64,000 nt of DNA from Sclerotiophoma versabilis (taxonomy: Eukaryota; Ascomycota; Dothideomycetes; Pleosporales; Didymellaceae), in the NCBI GenBank assembly GCA_012274445.1, contig JAAROD010000093.1, forward strand, positions 434,001 to 498,000, written 5' to 3'. The translations under genes and the position numbers were made by a program. The notes under the pieces are model-generated. The model was not told the origin of the DNA, made no database searches, and saw only the letters and a list, made by a program, of their open reading frames with translations. Positions 31,543 through 43,034 of this stretch are shown here, piece after piece; position 1 is the stretch's first letter; each line of letters begins with the position of its first letter.

Positions 31543-31914
31543 ATGTACGCTCATAACGTGCCCGTCGAGACGTCTCCTCATTTCGCCAACGACCCTCCCC
31601 TCGCTCTAGGATCCACAGAACGCGAGATGGCCTGCAATAAAAGGATCCTGGCGCCACAAGAAGCTACACGAGCCGACACACAAGTTTTTGTGTGCGGGCC
31701 AACGCCTAGCTTATCTCAGATGATCATACGTACAGAGCAGGAGAACGAAAGGCTCCGTCGAGAAGTAGCCTGTCAGCACAAGATGGAGGATGCGAGCATG
31801 TACCTCCTCAGCGAAGTGCAGGGGTTCCTTGAGAAGCTGCAGCAGGCAGTAAACATCTTTGAAGATCTTCAGCTGGACGTCGAACAAGACCTGCGCGATG
31901 GTACAAACCCGTAA
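31543..31914 (+). CDS. unknown small coiled-coil protein
   Basis: From the ATG at 31543 (MYAHNVPVETSP) 123 residues. The second half is a strong coiled-coil candidate (MIIRTEQENERLRREV, then LLSEVQGFLEKLQQAVNIFEDLQ) with an acidic end. No domain known. It is the third small coiled-coil frame in this 3-kb stretch. Confidence 0.45.
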   Translation: MYAHNVPVETSPHFANDPPLALGSTEREMACNKRILAPQEATRADTQVFVCGPTPSLSQMIIRTEQENERLRREVACQHKMEDASMYLLSEVQGFLEKLQQAVNIFEDLQLDVEQDLRDGTNP

Positions 31915-32274
31915 GGGCAGAGCAGGGCAGGGCAGGCTTATTATGGAACGCTTCGCGTATAGGCAGTGGCACCAAATAAGGAACGGCGTAGAGCATTGGT
32001 CAACAGTACTCCACTTTGTGATCTACTTCTCCCAATTTCAAGAGATACTCACTCTGCCACACTAAGAATAACACAGGTGGATTTTGGTTCTTACGGCCGT
32101 AGCGTAGCAAACAGAGTAAAAGCTAGTGATCCAAAAGTATAGCTTGAGTTGAGCCGCCAGTCATCTCACTACGGAGCCCACCCCCTCTCCCGGCTCTTCT
32201 GCTTCCAGATTTTCCGTCATATTACTTCAACCATGCCATACCATGAGCTCTATCGCGCAACGGCCCCGGTTGCC
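31915..32274. other. intergenic between convergent genes
   Basis: 360 bp with no supportable gene. Confidence 0.4.
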
Positions 32275-33270
32275 CTACGTCACGAGGGGCGTGATCACTG
32301 TAAGCAACGCCATGGCCACGGCGCATCCGAGCGCTCCAAAGCACAGTCTGCTGACTTCGCCGCTTTGTGCCTCGATCCAAGGGGGCAGATCCTTTGTCCT
32401 TGCTTGCACCGCTACAAACAAAGCTGCAAGCATGATGAACGGGGAACAGCACACCAAGCCCAGAACCGACAAGACCAACATCCTGCAAGGGACGCTAAGG
32501 CGAGAGATGGCGCTGGTAACCTTTGATAGCGAGACAAAAGCTGAGCAAACGAAGAGGACCAGTAGGGTTGCCATGAGCACGGCACCCAGGGCCAGCAGCT
32601 GTCGAAAGTACGCTGAGAGCGCACTGAGACGGTCGGCTGTCGGTTGCAACTGATCGATTTTGTCACGAAGAGCGTCGTCGATGCTGCTGGCTAACATGCT
32701 GGACAAGCCTGAAGTGACTCCCGAAACCAGGCTGGACAGGTTCAACGGCAAGTCAGAGCATGAGATGTTGTGCGCGTAGCCAACACAGACAAGTCGCGTG
32801 CCTATCGAGCAGTTCTTCGGTATATGCTGCTCTATGTCCTCGACAGCAGGAGTGGCGAGAGCCCCTGCAGCGCTTTCTATTCGACTGGCAACCGCTGGAC
32901 CTGCCGTCATGGCCGCGTTGATGGCACTCTTAGCGTTGTCGATAACGCTGGGAGCCAGCGTGCTTGCGTCACTCGTCAGACTCTTAGCTGCGCCCTCAAG
33001 ATCCTGGAGGACGTTGCGACGTCCAAGGATGCCTGCGCCGAGAACAACATCGTGGGTGAAGGCTGTCGCGTTGAGCTATCTCAGGCTGTCTGTCAGCCAG
33101 TGAGCAGCCGCTTCCCTCGAACGACATCTTACCCTCAGCATGAGTATCCCAGCTTTGGCGTTTCTCTTGGACTGCGTCTGTGCCGCGAGAACAGCGAATG
33201 CAATTGCAGCTGCAGCAAAAACCGATAGTACGGCCACTTTTGAACGCATTCTGGGTTCATCTAGAGCCAT
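32275..33270 (-). CDS. four-TM membrane protein, SUR7/PalI-like topology
   Basis: Two exons, 33270-33133 and 33075-32275. The 57-nt intron starts GTAAGA and ends GAGATAG in phase 0, giving 312 residues. TM1 is near the N-terminus (VAVLSVFAAAAIAFAVLAA), followed by a loop of about 170 residues rich in Ala/Ser/Asp with two Asn-linked sequons and a Cys cluster (CSIGTRLVCVGYAHNISC). Three TM segments then sit close together: LLALGAVLMATLLVLFVCSA, MLVLSVLGLVCCSPFIMLAA and LCFGALGCAVAMALLTVI. One TM, a large outside loop and three clustered TMs is the topology of fungal SUR7/PalI proteins of the cell cortex and pH sensing; the family call is inference. Plasma membrane expected. Confidence 0.62.
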
Positions 33271-33817
33271 GGCACTTTATCACAGCATTTATAACAGAAA
33301 GGGTCCCCAAAATGGGCCACCCTGTGCTAGGACATGCCCTTCTGTCACTTTCAGCGAGGTGCCGCATTTGGTCCTACAAACTGTCACTTCTCAGTCGACA
33401 CTACGTTGTATAGAGTTTTGATGGCTGTTGTGGAAGTGCCGACAAGTCTTTATTGCGTAGAGAGTCTCCTCGAGCTACCAGTACGCTTGGTGTTGAAGGC
33501 ATGGCTCATGGTAACAAGGATGCAGGCCTGACACCAGCCCGCTCGAGAATCGGACCCCCTTGAGGATTGGCTGAAATAGGATCCCGAAGCTCAAGATTGA
33601 GGCCCTTCGACCCGCGTATCGACTGTTTTGATAAGAAAAGAAAATTGCTCTTTCGAAGATGCTTGCTACCCAGCTTCGTCACGGATCGATAAATACAAAC
33701 GTTACAGCACACACGCTGCCTTCTCTTTGCACCCACGACTGTCCATAGCGCCGAACTGCCAACCGGTGGCCGAGCTTTCTCAACACGCAGGACAAATAAC
33801 AGCTGCAGTCTGCCAGA
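33271..33817. other. divergent intergenic region, no gene seen
   Basis: 547 bp between the starts of the membrane-protein gene (minus) and the small gene at 33818 (plus). Both promoters should lie here. Confidence 0.4.
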
Positions 33818-34105
33818 ATGCTTGGTAACCCCGCTGCGACAGGCGATGCAATAGATCCACGGAGAAGCGTCGTCAAAGAGCTGCCAAGCTTTCCAGCTCC
33901 CTGCGGCACGTCCTTTGCGATCGAGTACGTTGACTTTGGGCGCGATAGAGGGGCAGGTCTGACCGTGGATGCGCTATACATGCAAGGACTACTGCTGCAG
34001 AAGATGGCTGCACAAGAGAATGCGGCCAAAGAGCTCTCAAGCCAACCAGTTCGGTCTGGTCCCACGTCGACAAAGCTGGAGAAGCACAAGATATCTGGCC
34101 CTTGA
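33818..34105 (+). CDS. unknown 95-residue protein
   Basis: ATG at 33818 (MLGNPAATGDAIDP) with 95 codons. It has a structured middle (FAIEYVDFGRDRGAGLTVDAL) and a helical end (LLLQKMAAQENAAKEL). No domain known and no support beyond an open frame of sensible composition. Confidence 0.35.
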   Translation: MLGNPAATGDAIDPRRSVVKELPSFPAPCGTSFAIEYVDFGRDRGAGLTVDALYMQGLLLQKMAAQENAAKELSSQPVRSGPTSTKLEKHKISGP

Positions 34106-35220
34106 GATGGCCTTGGCTGGAGAGTGGTAGGCCAGGTGGCTTGTCTGCACGTAAACTCAAACGTCAAATGGCGTCCTTCCATCGTCACACGCTTGTGTCT
34201 GAATAGGTATGCAGAACAAAAAGTATGCTGAAACCAAGCTGAACAGAGGCATATAGACTTAAAATGTCATTGACATTAGCGAGAGCCATGAATGAAACAT
34301 AGGTGATTGTGGAACTGTCAATACCATACTTCGCTCTTATTAGCTGAACAAGCGTAAACCAGGCCTGAATACCGGTTGGTCCTCGCAGGCGGCTCGCTAG
34401 TGATCATACGGACGGATGCATCGCGTTCGCGACCTAGGTGTACGTTGGATAAATCTATCAATCCACACCACATATACTCTCGTGAAGAACACGCTGTACA
34501 ATTGCTTCCTCTTCTAGCTTTGTCAGGCGTTTTGAGTTCGGCTCGCAATCCAGTCGAGGGCGCGTTCTGTTGCGACGCCGTCATAGCGTTCGTTCTGGTA
34601 CGTTGGTAGATCTTTTCAGTGCGTCGGATGCTTTTAACTTGAGTCGAATGTCAAGAATAGCAAACTGTAGATTGCCTTTAGTATAGGTTCTTTGTGCTTA
34701 GAGTTGTTGCGACATTACGTGTTGTTGTTGCTTAGGCGTTTTGGTGGGGAGACTGCAGCGCTCGGTGGGGTGCGGCGCTTCGTAGGGAAACACGTTAGCA
34801 GATATCCCTCTTCTTAAAATGACGAAAAAGATGCACGCTTCAGTAAAAACACATTGGGTATGTAGTCGTTATGCTCCCGAGCTGACAGTGGTTGAGTTGA
34901 CAGCCGCGTGGTGGGGTGGCCGAGAAGCCCCGGCTGAAAAGTACCCCTGTACCAGTACCGGTAGGTACCAGTTTCCAAGCCCCACTTGGTCCGATCCTTT
35001 CTCCAACATTAGTCCGTAAGCGCTACGTTATTTTAAATTAGGTGCCACGCTGTAATTTCAGTTTCTCCTCATCGGGTTGTGAGCGTTCCTTCGCGCGACA
35101 TGGCAAGACCAGGCATAGTAGCCAATTATCCGTTAAGGGGAAGGGACGGTATAGCCGGCCTAGGGTTTAGCCGCTTACAAAAGGTGAGTGCGGATCAAAA
35201 TTCGAGACAATTCTGCAATA
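34106..35220. other. 1.1-kb region without a supportable gene
   Basis: Mixed composition. A GT-rich part near 34730-34800 ends in GGGAAACACGTTA, which resembles the outer end of the pogo elements (CACGT plus TA), but no partner end was found. Likely promoter and decayed repeat DNA for the gene at 35221. Confidence 0.4.
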
Positions 35221-37758
35221 ATGTCCACTCCTGCCGTTGTCATGCTCGAACCGACAGTCGATGCTCTGAGGGCCAAGCTTACTGCTGTCCAAACCGAGTT
35301 AAACGCACTGAAACGCCATCATGCAGCATGCGATATTTCACACAAACTACCCAGTGGCAGCGAGAGTCTTCGAGAAGACTCCACAGCATCGGAGAGAAGA
35401 AAAACAGGATCGATTATCGCGGCTATAATCGAGGAAATTGAGAATACATCCAATCGACAGGCTTTAGGGTGCGCCAGCCTGCAGCGAGATTGTGCAAACA
35501 CCCCGATAACAATCGATGCATTAAGACATAGAGCCCCTGAGGTGGCTGCAATCGTAAACGATGCCAAATTTGACAGCAATATCGAGGGTCGCATTGAGAG
35601 TTTCCGTTTTATTTCTTGCATCATCGTTGCGCGCGGCCTCCGCTATCTCGCAGTCCAAGAGGTTGAAGAGCTTTTGAAGGTGATTGTGCCTCGTACATCA
35701 GACGAATACCGACGGCGAGTAAAAAACGGCGTGCTATGGATGCACCAGAATCTCATAACAGTGTTAGTAGAGCTGGGATGGAAACTCGAACATGCCACGG
35801 CTGTTGTAGCACGATGTGAGTGCCTCTGGATGCCAACACAGCTTGATTATCGCTTACAACCATTCAAGATGCACCAACGACCTGGAGCGGTCTCCGACGA
35901 ATACAGGAAGAGTCCGCCCATCGAGATGCTTTGATTGCAAAGTTTCAAGCTGCAAAGACAAGGCCCTATCCAGCCTCCATACCTTTATGGTCTGTCCCCG
36001 ACTTAATTGTAAAGGCAGACTCTTCCGTAGGGTGCGTAGTCAGCAAGTCGGAATACAAGTTGCTCACGCTCAACAGCTTCGAACGGATTTGCTTGAAGTT
36101 GGGCTACCTCAGACCAATTGAAGTGAAGATGTTTTCAATTCTCCACCTGTGCACTCGAATAGGTTGTCCAGTTCGCAGCTCATTGCTCTCAGCTGCAGGT
36201 CGACTGAGAAATCGTTGGTCTTCCAATGGAAACATAGAACATTTTGGTATAGAAGAATTGGGTCTGGACTCTGACATTGTGGCTGCCCTGCGAGACCCGA
36301 AAGATTTGAACAGGATTCTACGCTACTGTAGGGCTTTTGGGTTGATTGAAGACCGCGAGATCGGAGCATCGAATGAGATAGTGATAGTCTCCAGAGTTGA
36401 GACTCAAGAAAAATCTGTTGATTGGAATCGTGTTATGAGACTGGCCTGCTTCTTTTTTACCGGATGCTGCGAATATGTGAGCAAGTAGGTCATTCCATTC
36501 AAATCAAACCTAGCTCAACTGATAGTCTTTTAGCGTACGACAACAGTCTTTGCACGCATTGCCATTGCTCCGCAAGCTCACGGAACGACGTACAGGCTTT
36601 GATGAGTTCCCTCATATCATCGTACGAGCCCTCCTACAGGCATCCAAGTTTTCAGATGACGATTGGAAGTTCCGGTCTATCGCAATTGCTATCGAAGTTG
36701 TACCAGGTGACATCGACGCCAGTGACAGAGCATACCTCGCATACAGGCGAAGCTTCGTTTTGCGATCCAAGGGCAATCTGAATGAGGCTGAACGTGTCAT
36801 CCAGGATTACTTTGAAAGTATACCTTCACACAGTGTAAATGATCCGCGTCAGAACGCTATCCACGGACTTCTCATGAATTCGCTATCATGGATTTGCGTT
36901 GCTCAAGTTCGATTTGAGCAAGCTATCGCTACTTGTACATCTTGGAGACCCTTTGGCTCAAGTCTCTACGAAATGAGGGTAGAGCAGAAGCTTGCCACTG
37001 TCAGAGGTATCGCAAAGAAACACATGGGAAACTTGCAAGGCGCCATCAAAGAGTTGGGTAATGTGCTTGACCACCAAGATGCATCCCGCGCTCGTTTGTA
37101 TGTGCTCGCAAACCTATGCGATGTTTATTGCGAATCTCAGCAGTATGAGATCGCATATGATAAAATTAGGAAGGAGCTTGGAAGTTTGGGGCTCCTTTCC
37201 CCAGGCATACAGCTGGAAAATCTTCAGGACAGGTATTCTAGAAGCCTGCTACTGTCTTTCTCCGAGACATGCTCTTGTCTCCGACGATATGAAGAATCGA
37301 ACGCCATTCTTCTGCAACTCAAAGGCTACTTCGAGCGTGGTCCGTGCACTGCCAAGAACGATCAGCAAAGGCATATTCGCACGCTTCTTCTCCTCGCGCA
37401 AAACCACCATCGCAGAGCAACAAACAAAGCGCAATGGTATTCCACACTGGATTTGTGGTATCGACTGGTCGGATTGATCAGCGAGTATCAGGTGCTTAGT
37501 ACATCAGGGTGGGACTTCGCAGTGATATGTCTCTCACTTCATCATGCACATCAGAACCTTCCAGGGAATGAGACAGATGAGACATGGCTGCAGAAGGCTA
37601 GCTCCATTCTCTTATCCGAGTCCGAAGATCATTTTTGGATGCGAAGTTTGCCGGCTTTTTGGGTGCGTTACATTTTAGAGCACGACTCCAGTATCTGTAC
37701 GAGACTGCGTGCTCGCATCGTCAGTTGTGCGAGACTGCCTGCACAGCTCGCTTCATGA
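35221..37758 (+). CDS. 811-residue helical repeat protein, unknown
   Basis: Three exons: 35221-35815, 35869-36484 and 36534-37758. Intron 1 (53 nt) is GTGAGT...TTCAAG; intron 2 (49 nt) is GTAGGT...TTTTAG. The frame is continuous across both. The N-terminus has a short coiled coil (VDALRAKLTAVQTELNALKRHH). A helical middle follows (about 90-340, including VARGLRYLAVQEVEELLKVI). The C-terminal 400 residues look like degenerate TPR-type repeats: YRRSFVLRSKGNLNEAERVI, RGIAKKHMGNLQGAIKEL, CSCLRRYEESNAILLQLKGY. No nucleotide-binding or catalytic motif is visible, so a scaffold role is the most one can infer. Pogo copy 3 lies 14 bp after its stop codon. Confidence 0.7.
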
Positions 37759-37772
37759 CGATCAACGAGGTA

Positions 37773-39597
37773 ACATGAGTGGTAAGCGAGTCGCCCAGGC
37801 AAGCGAGTCGTCCACCTTTTAGGAGAATCTACCTTTGCACAACTATAACTCAACACTACAACACTGTACTATAGTGCACAGTACGTCAAATTAATCCTCT
37901 ATCTCTGCTGCAACTTTTCTACATGTGCGCTTGTTGTGCCCTACCTCACTACACCTCTTACAGCGGCGAATACCCCCTCTACTGCTAACTGCTTGTACCC
38001 TCTTGTTACGCCTCTCTGCCTCAACCAGTGCCTCAGCATCCTTACGCTTAATTATCTCCTCTGCCTCTTGCTGCGATAGAGTTCCTCCAATACGCTTTTT
38101 CTTACGTGCTTTACGCTCAGAAGCAGCTTTGTTTGCTGCTTAAAGCTTAACTATTTCAGCTGCCATAAGCACCTGGGTATGCACTGTTATTTCAGCTCCC
38201 TTTTGAAACTGCTGCACTATCTCACGGATTGATTCTGTTGATGAATTTCTATAGTCTCTTATCCTCTTTAAGATTAATGTTGATTGAGCTTCAATTTCAG
38301 CAGCATTGCTTGGTGTTTTAGGTTGCCAGGGGGTAGGCCCTGGTGGAGGTGGCGATGGCGTACAAGGCTTCACTTCCAGCTTTGATAGCACCGCCTCTGG
38401 GTTATCTGGAACCAAGCCAGTTGCTCTGAAGCTTGATCTGATATTATTCCACGAAAAAGCCCCCATTGTTTACCTGCTGAAAGGCGGCAAGGAAGGCCTT
38501 TTTATCAACGTGGGCAATGTGGCTGTCTGCCAAGACTCGACTCTGATTTCCTCCTTGTACTCCCGCTTTAGGGAGGCAAAACAGCCCACGTCAAGCGGCT
38601 AAAGGATATGTGACGCATGAGGAGGCATACAGAGAGTAATAATCTTGTTCTCCTCACACAGATCCTGGAAGGCAAGTGACTTGTGGCTCTCATGGCCATC
38701 AAGAATAAGCAGCTGGTGACTACCTACTGTCCGGGCCTCTGTATGCTGGATAAAGTGCTGCAACCAGTCAAGACCAAACTTATTTGTTGTCCAGCCATTG
38801 TTACTGACACCTATCCTCCAGTCTTTAGGAATGTGATACCAGGCTTGGTCGTGGTTCTTTGCTTTAAAGATAAAGAAAGGTGGGATCATCCACCCCATAG
38901 CGTTGATGCCAGCAATTAACGTTGCCCACTCACGGTCGCCAGGCTGGACCCCAATTGGCTTAAGACGTCTCTCAGAGGCTGTTACTACCTTCACAGACCC
39001 TCCAATACCCATCTGGAAGCCAGTCTCGTCAAAGTTGTAGGTGTCTTCGTCCAGAATACCATACTTGGCTTCGACATTGCGTACAAGGTCAAACCAGGGA
39101 CTGATAATAGCTAGGTCGCTGCACAGGGCTCTCTGGCAATCGCGATGTCTAGTTACTTGAGACTTGATCTCAGGCTTCCGGCGTACAAGGTTCCTGGCCC
39201 ATTTTTCTCCAACCTAGCCACCCCTACGGGCAGCCAGCAGTTGATTAGCCATTTCACGTACGTAGCTGAGTGTTGGGGCAAAGCCTCGCGCGTCAAGCTT
39301 TCTTATGTATTGTACAATTGCCCCCTCTTCAGGCCTAGTAAGCTTTGATGAGTTGGGATGGGAGTCGCGTCGTGAAGTGGTTTTGGCGCGTCGGTCACCA
39401 AGGGTCCTTCGAGGAACGTTATAAATAGCAGCAGCGCGCCGTTGGCTTATTGACGCGTCAGATTTTATGGCTTGAATAGCAAGGATAATCCTGTCCTCAC
39501 AAGAGAGCAGTCCAAGATCAGGTTGTTGAGACATTAGATGGAAGGTAGAGTGAGGTGTGGTCTTGGCAAAAGTGGGCGACTCGCTTGCCACTCACGT
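37773..39597 (-). mobile_element. Fot1/pogo-type DNA transposon, copy 3
   Basis: Ends are ACATGAGTGGTAAGCGAGTC on the left and the complement of ACGTGAGTGGCAAGCGAGTC on the right, flanked by TA at 37771-37772 and 39598-39599. The left end has a second copy of GCAAGCGAGTCG just inside. It is 1825 bp, equal to copy 1, with closely similar coding sequence but different terminal repeats. It begins 14 bp after the stop codon of the gene at 35221-37758. Confidence 0.9.
37891..39534 (-). pseudogene. broken pogo-type transposase
   Basis: The ATG at 39534 (MSQQPDLGLLSCEDR) starts the HTH domains, then a TAG near 39216 replaces a Gln (CAG to TAG, CpA context). The DDE domain is well kept (NFDETGFQMGI, LILDGHESHKS), then another CAG-to-TAG stop lies in HIL*PLDVGCF near 38599. 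A frameshift follows near 38530, after which the frame resumes at SFRATGLVPDN and runs to the zinc knuckle near 37900-37960. All three catalytic Asp positions are retained here, unlike copies 1 and 2. Not functional as it stands. Confidence 0.85.
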
Positions 39598-39939
39598 TAG
39601 CAAATTACATCAACAACTCTACGAAAAACACGGCTGTAATCAGATCCGCACTCAGTTGCTGTTGTCGTAAGGTCTTTTGATTGAATATTTCGTGATGCTT
39701 GTAATACTATTCTCTTATACAGATTCTTCGGCTAATTGGCTTTGCATCTGCGAGAGTTGTTTTAGATACAGGTATTGGAGAGCATTTCGCTGTCGGACGC
39801 ACAGCAGCACCCGCCCAAATCTTAGGCCCTGCAATGTCGTGTTGACTGGGTGACTCGCTTGGGCGATACTTGCACCGACGGTTGGTTGGTTGGTTGTTTC
39901 TTGCACGATTTCAGTAGCGAAGCCCGCGGCTACCGGTGT

Positions 39940-40151
39940 GCCCGGTTGAATGGCATGGCAGACGACATCTTTCGCCGGATGGTGTATAGTCGCTACCAAG
40001 AGGTTGGTCTATGGTTCTTGAATTGCCAGAACGTTGCACTCGTGGATCCTGGGGTCGCGCAGCATAGTCACCATCTCTTGGGTTGTACATGTTGTACTGC
40101 AGTGCGTTGTGTTTGTTATGTTTCGTTACCGTAGTCGATGGCTGTTGGCAT
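39940..40151 (-). pseudogene. LINE remnant, 5' part of the split copy
   Basis: This stretch matches the LINE at about 18460-18690 (end of ORF1, start of ORF2): GGATGGTGTATAGTCGCT against GGATGGTGCGTAGTTGCT, then GGTTCTTGAATTGCCAGAAC, GGATCCTGGGGTCGCGCAGCA and TGTACTGCAGTGCGTTGTGT. It is diverged and truncated. The hAT element begins immediately after, and the LINE similarity resumes beyond it at 43424. Confidence 0.7.
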
Positions 40152-40352
40152 CAGTGTTGTCAACAAGCAAATCAAGTCAAATCTTGGCTCAAACTTGACT
40201 TGATTTGACGTTTGCTGTTGGCAGAGTTGATTTGCTTGGACTTGAAGTTGTATTTGCTTGATTTGCTTGATTTGCTTGATGATTTGCAAGTACACTTGGT
40301 GTTGAGATGCTGAAAATCCTCCCGCCTATAGTAATTACTGTAGAGAGTCGTC

Positions 40353-43034
40353 CTATCTGCATATATCGTATAAGACGTCCAGGTCTCTGTTGCTTAATTC
40401 AACCTTAGTTTTGCTGTTAGCACTCTCTATATAGCTAGCTTTTATCCATCTCCGCACACATTGAAGAGCAGCTAGAAGTTGAGCTCCTATTTTGCGACGT
40501 TTGGGCTCTAACAGGTCACCAAGCTCGCTGAAAACTCGCTCACATTCACAGCTTGAGGCAGGTATACTTATAACGTCAAGCGCCAGCTGCGCTAACGATG
40601 GGTAATTGCTGCGGAGACTGAGCTAATAGCGCGTTGGATTGCCCTGTATTTTAAATTCCTTGCGACTCCAGCGCGGCTTATTAACATGCCAGCGCTCATA
40701 CTCGTCTATAGAGTCCTCCTTGTTGTCGCTCTTAGCGTTAAGTATAGCGTCGATAGCGTTGTTAAGCGCGTTGGTAGGTCTGTGGGAGGCTTTCAGCGGC
40801 GCTGGGGGCGCAGTGAGCGGCTTGTATTGGCGCTAAAGTAGCTGGAAGGAGGCGTCAGCAGCTGCTAATCGCGCTGGCTGAGCTGCCTATGAGACTTGGC
40901 AGTAGTTACGATAGCGGGGATGGAGTATAACAGCAGCGTAATAAGCGGGGGAGTCACTTAGTCTCTCGTAATATTGGCGTAGCTTTGCGAGAGCAGCGCG
41001 CAAGTTGATGGTGATATGGTCTTCTGGCGCGTCTGGCTGCTTATGGTTAACGCTCTTATATGGTAACAAGCGCTCTTTAAACGCGTGGAGGAGCTGCTTA
41101 AAGATGGGGATAACCTTATAAATAGCGCTAAAGCGCCTGTTGAGCTTGTGTAGTTTTATTTTGCGTCCTTCAAGCCGCTCAGTGGCTACTTTGAGCGGCT
41201 TGAGTACATCCACGTATTCAGTTATTACCGCCCAGTCTGCTGCCGTCAGCCCGTCCGATCGCATCCACGGCGCGCAGATTGGCTGCTTGTTGTTTTGTGC
41301 TCGCGCGTGTTCGTCCTTAGCAGCTTGCTTCTTGATAATGTGGGTGGAGTACTGAGTAATAGGTTGCTGGAGTAGTAAGCCGCGCTCAAATGAAGCGCAA
41401 TAGCTATTCCAGCGTGTGACGCAAGCTTTGACAACGCCTAATAGCAAGTCGCCGTTTTGTAACAGGTCTTCAGTATGAGCAAGCTGCTGGAAATAGGCGA
41501 AGCTGGAGTGCTGTTTTGGCATACTGATGTAGCCCACAACGTCAAGAAACACACCTAGAGGTCCTTGCCGGCGCCACGCCTCCATAAGCTTTGCCTCGTC
41601 TTTCTTGTGCTTTGGATCGTTCATATACGCGTCTTTATCCTTGCCAAACATCACTGTCTGGCCGATGAGGTTGAGCGTATGGGGACCGCAGCGAAGACGA
41701 CGCCAGCTAGCAGTAAGTCCGTATCGAGACGCCAAGTACTCAATTGCCACATCGTTAGCTGACGCGTTGTCAATCACAAAGTACCCCAGTTTCTGCGGAC
41801 CTATACCAAACGCCATCAACACCTCGTTAACTACTTTGCCTATCTGCTTACTACTGTGAGCGCTGGACAGCTGTGGGAGCGCTATTAGCAAGTCCTGAAT
41901 CCTCCTATCCTCGCTAATAAAGTAAGCAACAACTCTAAAGAAGCTACGTTTGCTACCTTTGGTTGTCTAGCCGTTAAAGCTTATGTGTACTTTGCTAGCT
42001 GCAGTAGACAATTTAGCTTCTATAATTAGCTTTAGGTACTTGTATAGCCTTATTACAAACCTTGAAACACTGTTGTGGCTTGCCTACAATGCCTTAGCTG
42101 CAGCAGGATTAGCTAATTAGATTATCCTTATAAAGCTTTCAGTCTTAAACTCGCGTAGTGGATGGTTGTTTTTAACTAGCTAAAGCACAGCAGCAAGCCG
42201 AAACTGCTGGACGTCAAAGCCTCCAAGCTTATTTGCAACCTCTTAAGTTACCTCTGCTCCTCTACTAAGCAGCCGCTTAAGCATTGACTAACTAGTTGGT
42301 AGCTGAGTTTGCTTCTTGCTACGCGCTGTTAAGCGATGGCTGCGCTTGTCCAACCCTAGGTGCTTTGCTGCTGAGCTTGTAGCCTGAGTTACCTCCTGTA
42401 CGCCGCTGCTAAGGTTGTTCTTGTGGCAGTAACTATACACAAAATATGTACGTTTAGGCTTATTAGCGTTGTCTGGGCTCCTCTACAGCGCGACGCGGTC
42501 GCTGTGCTTAAAGACCTAGCTCTTTCTGCCTTTTAGAGTACGCGACGGCTTATAATAACAGCGTAGTTGCTCCTATTTGATGTTGTTAAAGTTATCCTCA
42601 AATCGCCTATTAAACGCCTCCTCCTCCTCCTCCTCCTCCTCCTCCTCCTCCTTGCTATCGTCTGCGCTGTTATCCTCAGTTGTAGCCACTGTGGCTGCCT
42701 TTGACGACGACGTCGCCGCTGCTGCTGGCGCTGCCACAGCCTGAGAGTCTAACAACTGCAGCTCCCATGGCCGCTCTACAGGCCCTATAACTTGGCTGAC
42801 GGTGGGATTGACAGCTCTGGCTGGTATACGTGGCTGCTTGGCAGGCTCTGGTGACGGCGATAGCGACAATGATGCAGGCTTCTGCGTCTCAGGCAGCTCG
42901 ATTGGCTGGCTGGTAGTGCTGGCAGGCAGCTCATTGCCTTCACGCGCCTTCTGAGTGAGGGTTCGGCGACGTTTAGGGCGTATATCGCTGACGTCGGCAG
43001 GTCCGCTGATGAGTATAGCGCGTTTGGGAGGTAT
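40353..43034 (-). pseudogene. decayed hAT transposase
   Basis: The presumed start codon at 43034-43032 is ATA where ATG is expected (then PPKRAILISGPADV), a G-to-A change in RIP context. Then come a Pro/Ser-rich region, a long Glu run from a CTC microsatellite, and a BED-finger-like part (YFVYSYCHKNN). The catalytic core is open at 41891-40887 (FVIDNASANDVAIEYLA, RCGPHTLNLI, CVTRWNSY). The C-terminal dimerisation domain is near 40440-40600 (YPSLAQLALDVISIPASS, then ECERVFSELGDLLEPKRRKI), preceded by several stops. Many stops of the TGG/CAG-to-TAG kind break the 42570-41892 part. Inactive. Confidence 0.82.
42617..42652 (-). repeat. CTC microsatellite (poly-Glu) in hAT gene
   Basis: Twelve CTC-type triplets, read as a run of Glu codons on the minus strand. 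Confidence 0.9.

Noticed and set aside
34730..34801. End of another pogo-like or MITE element (CACGT plus TA)
   Set aside because: Only one possible end was found, with no inverted partner or target-site duplication.
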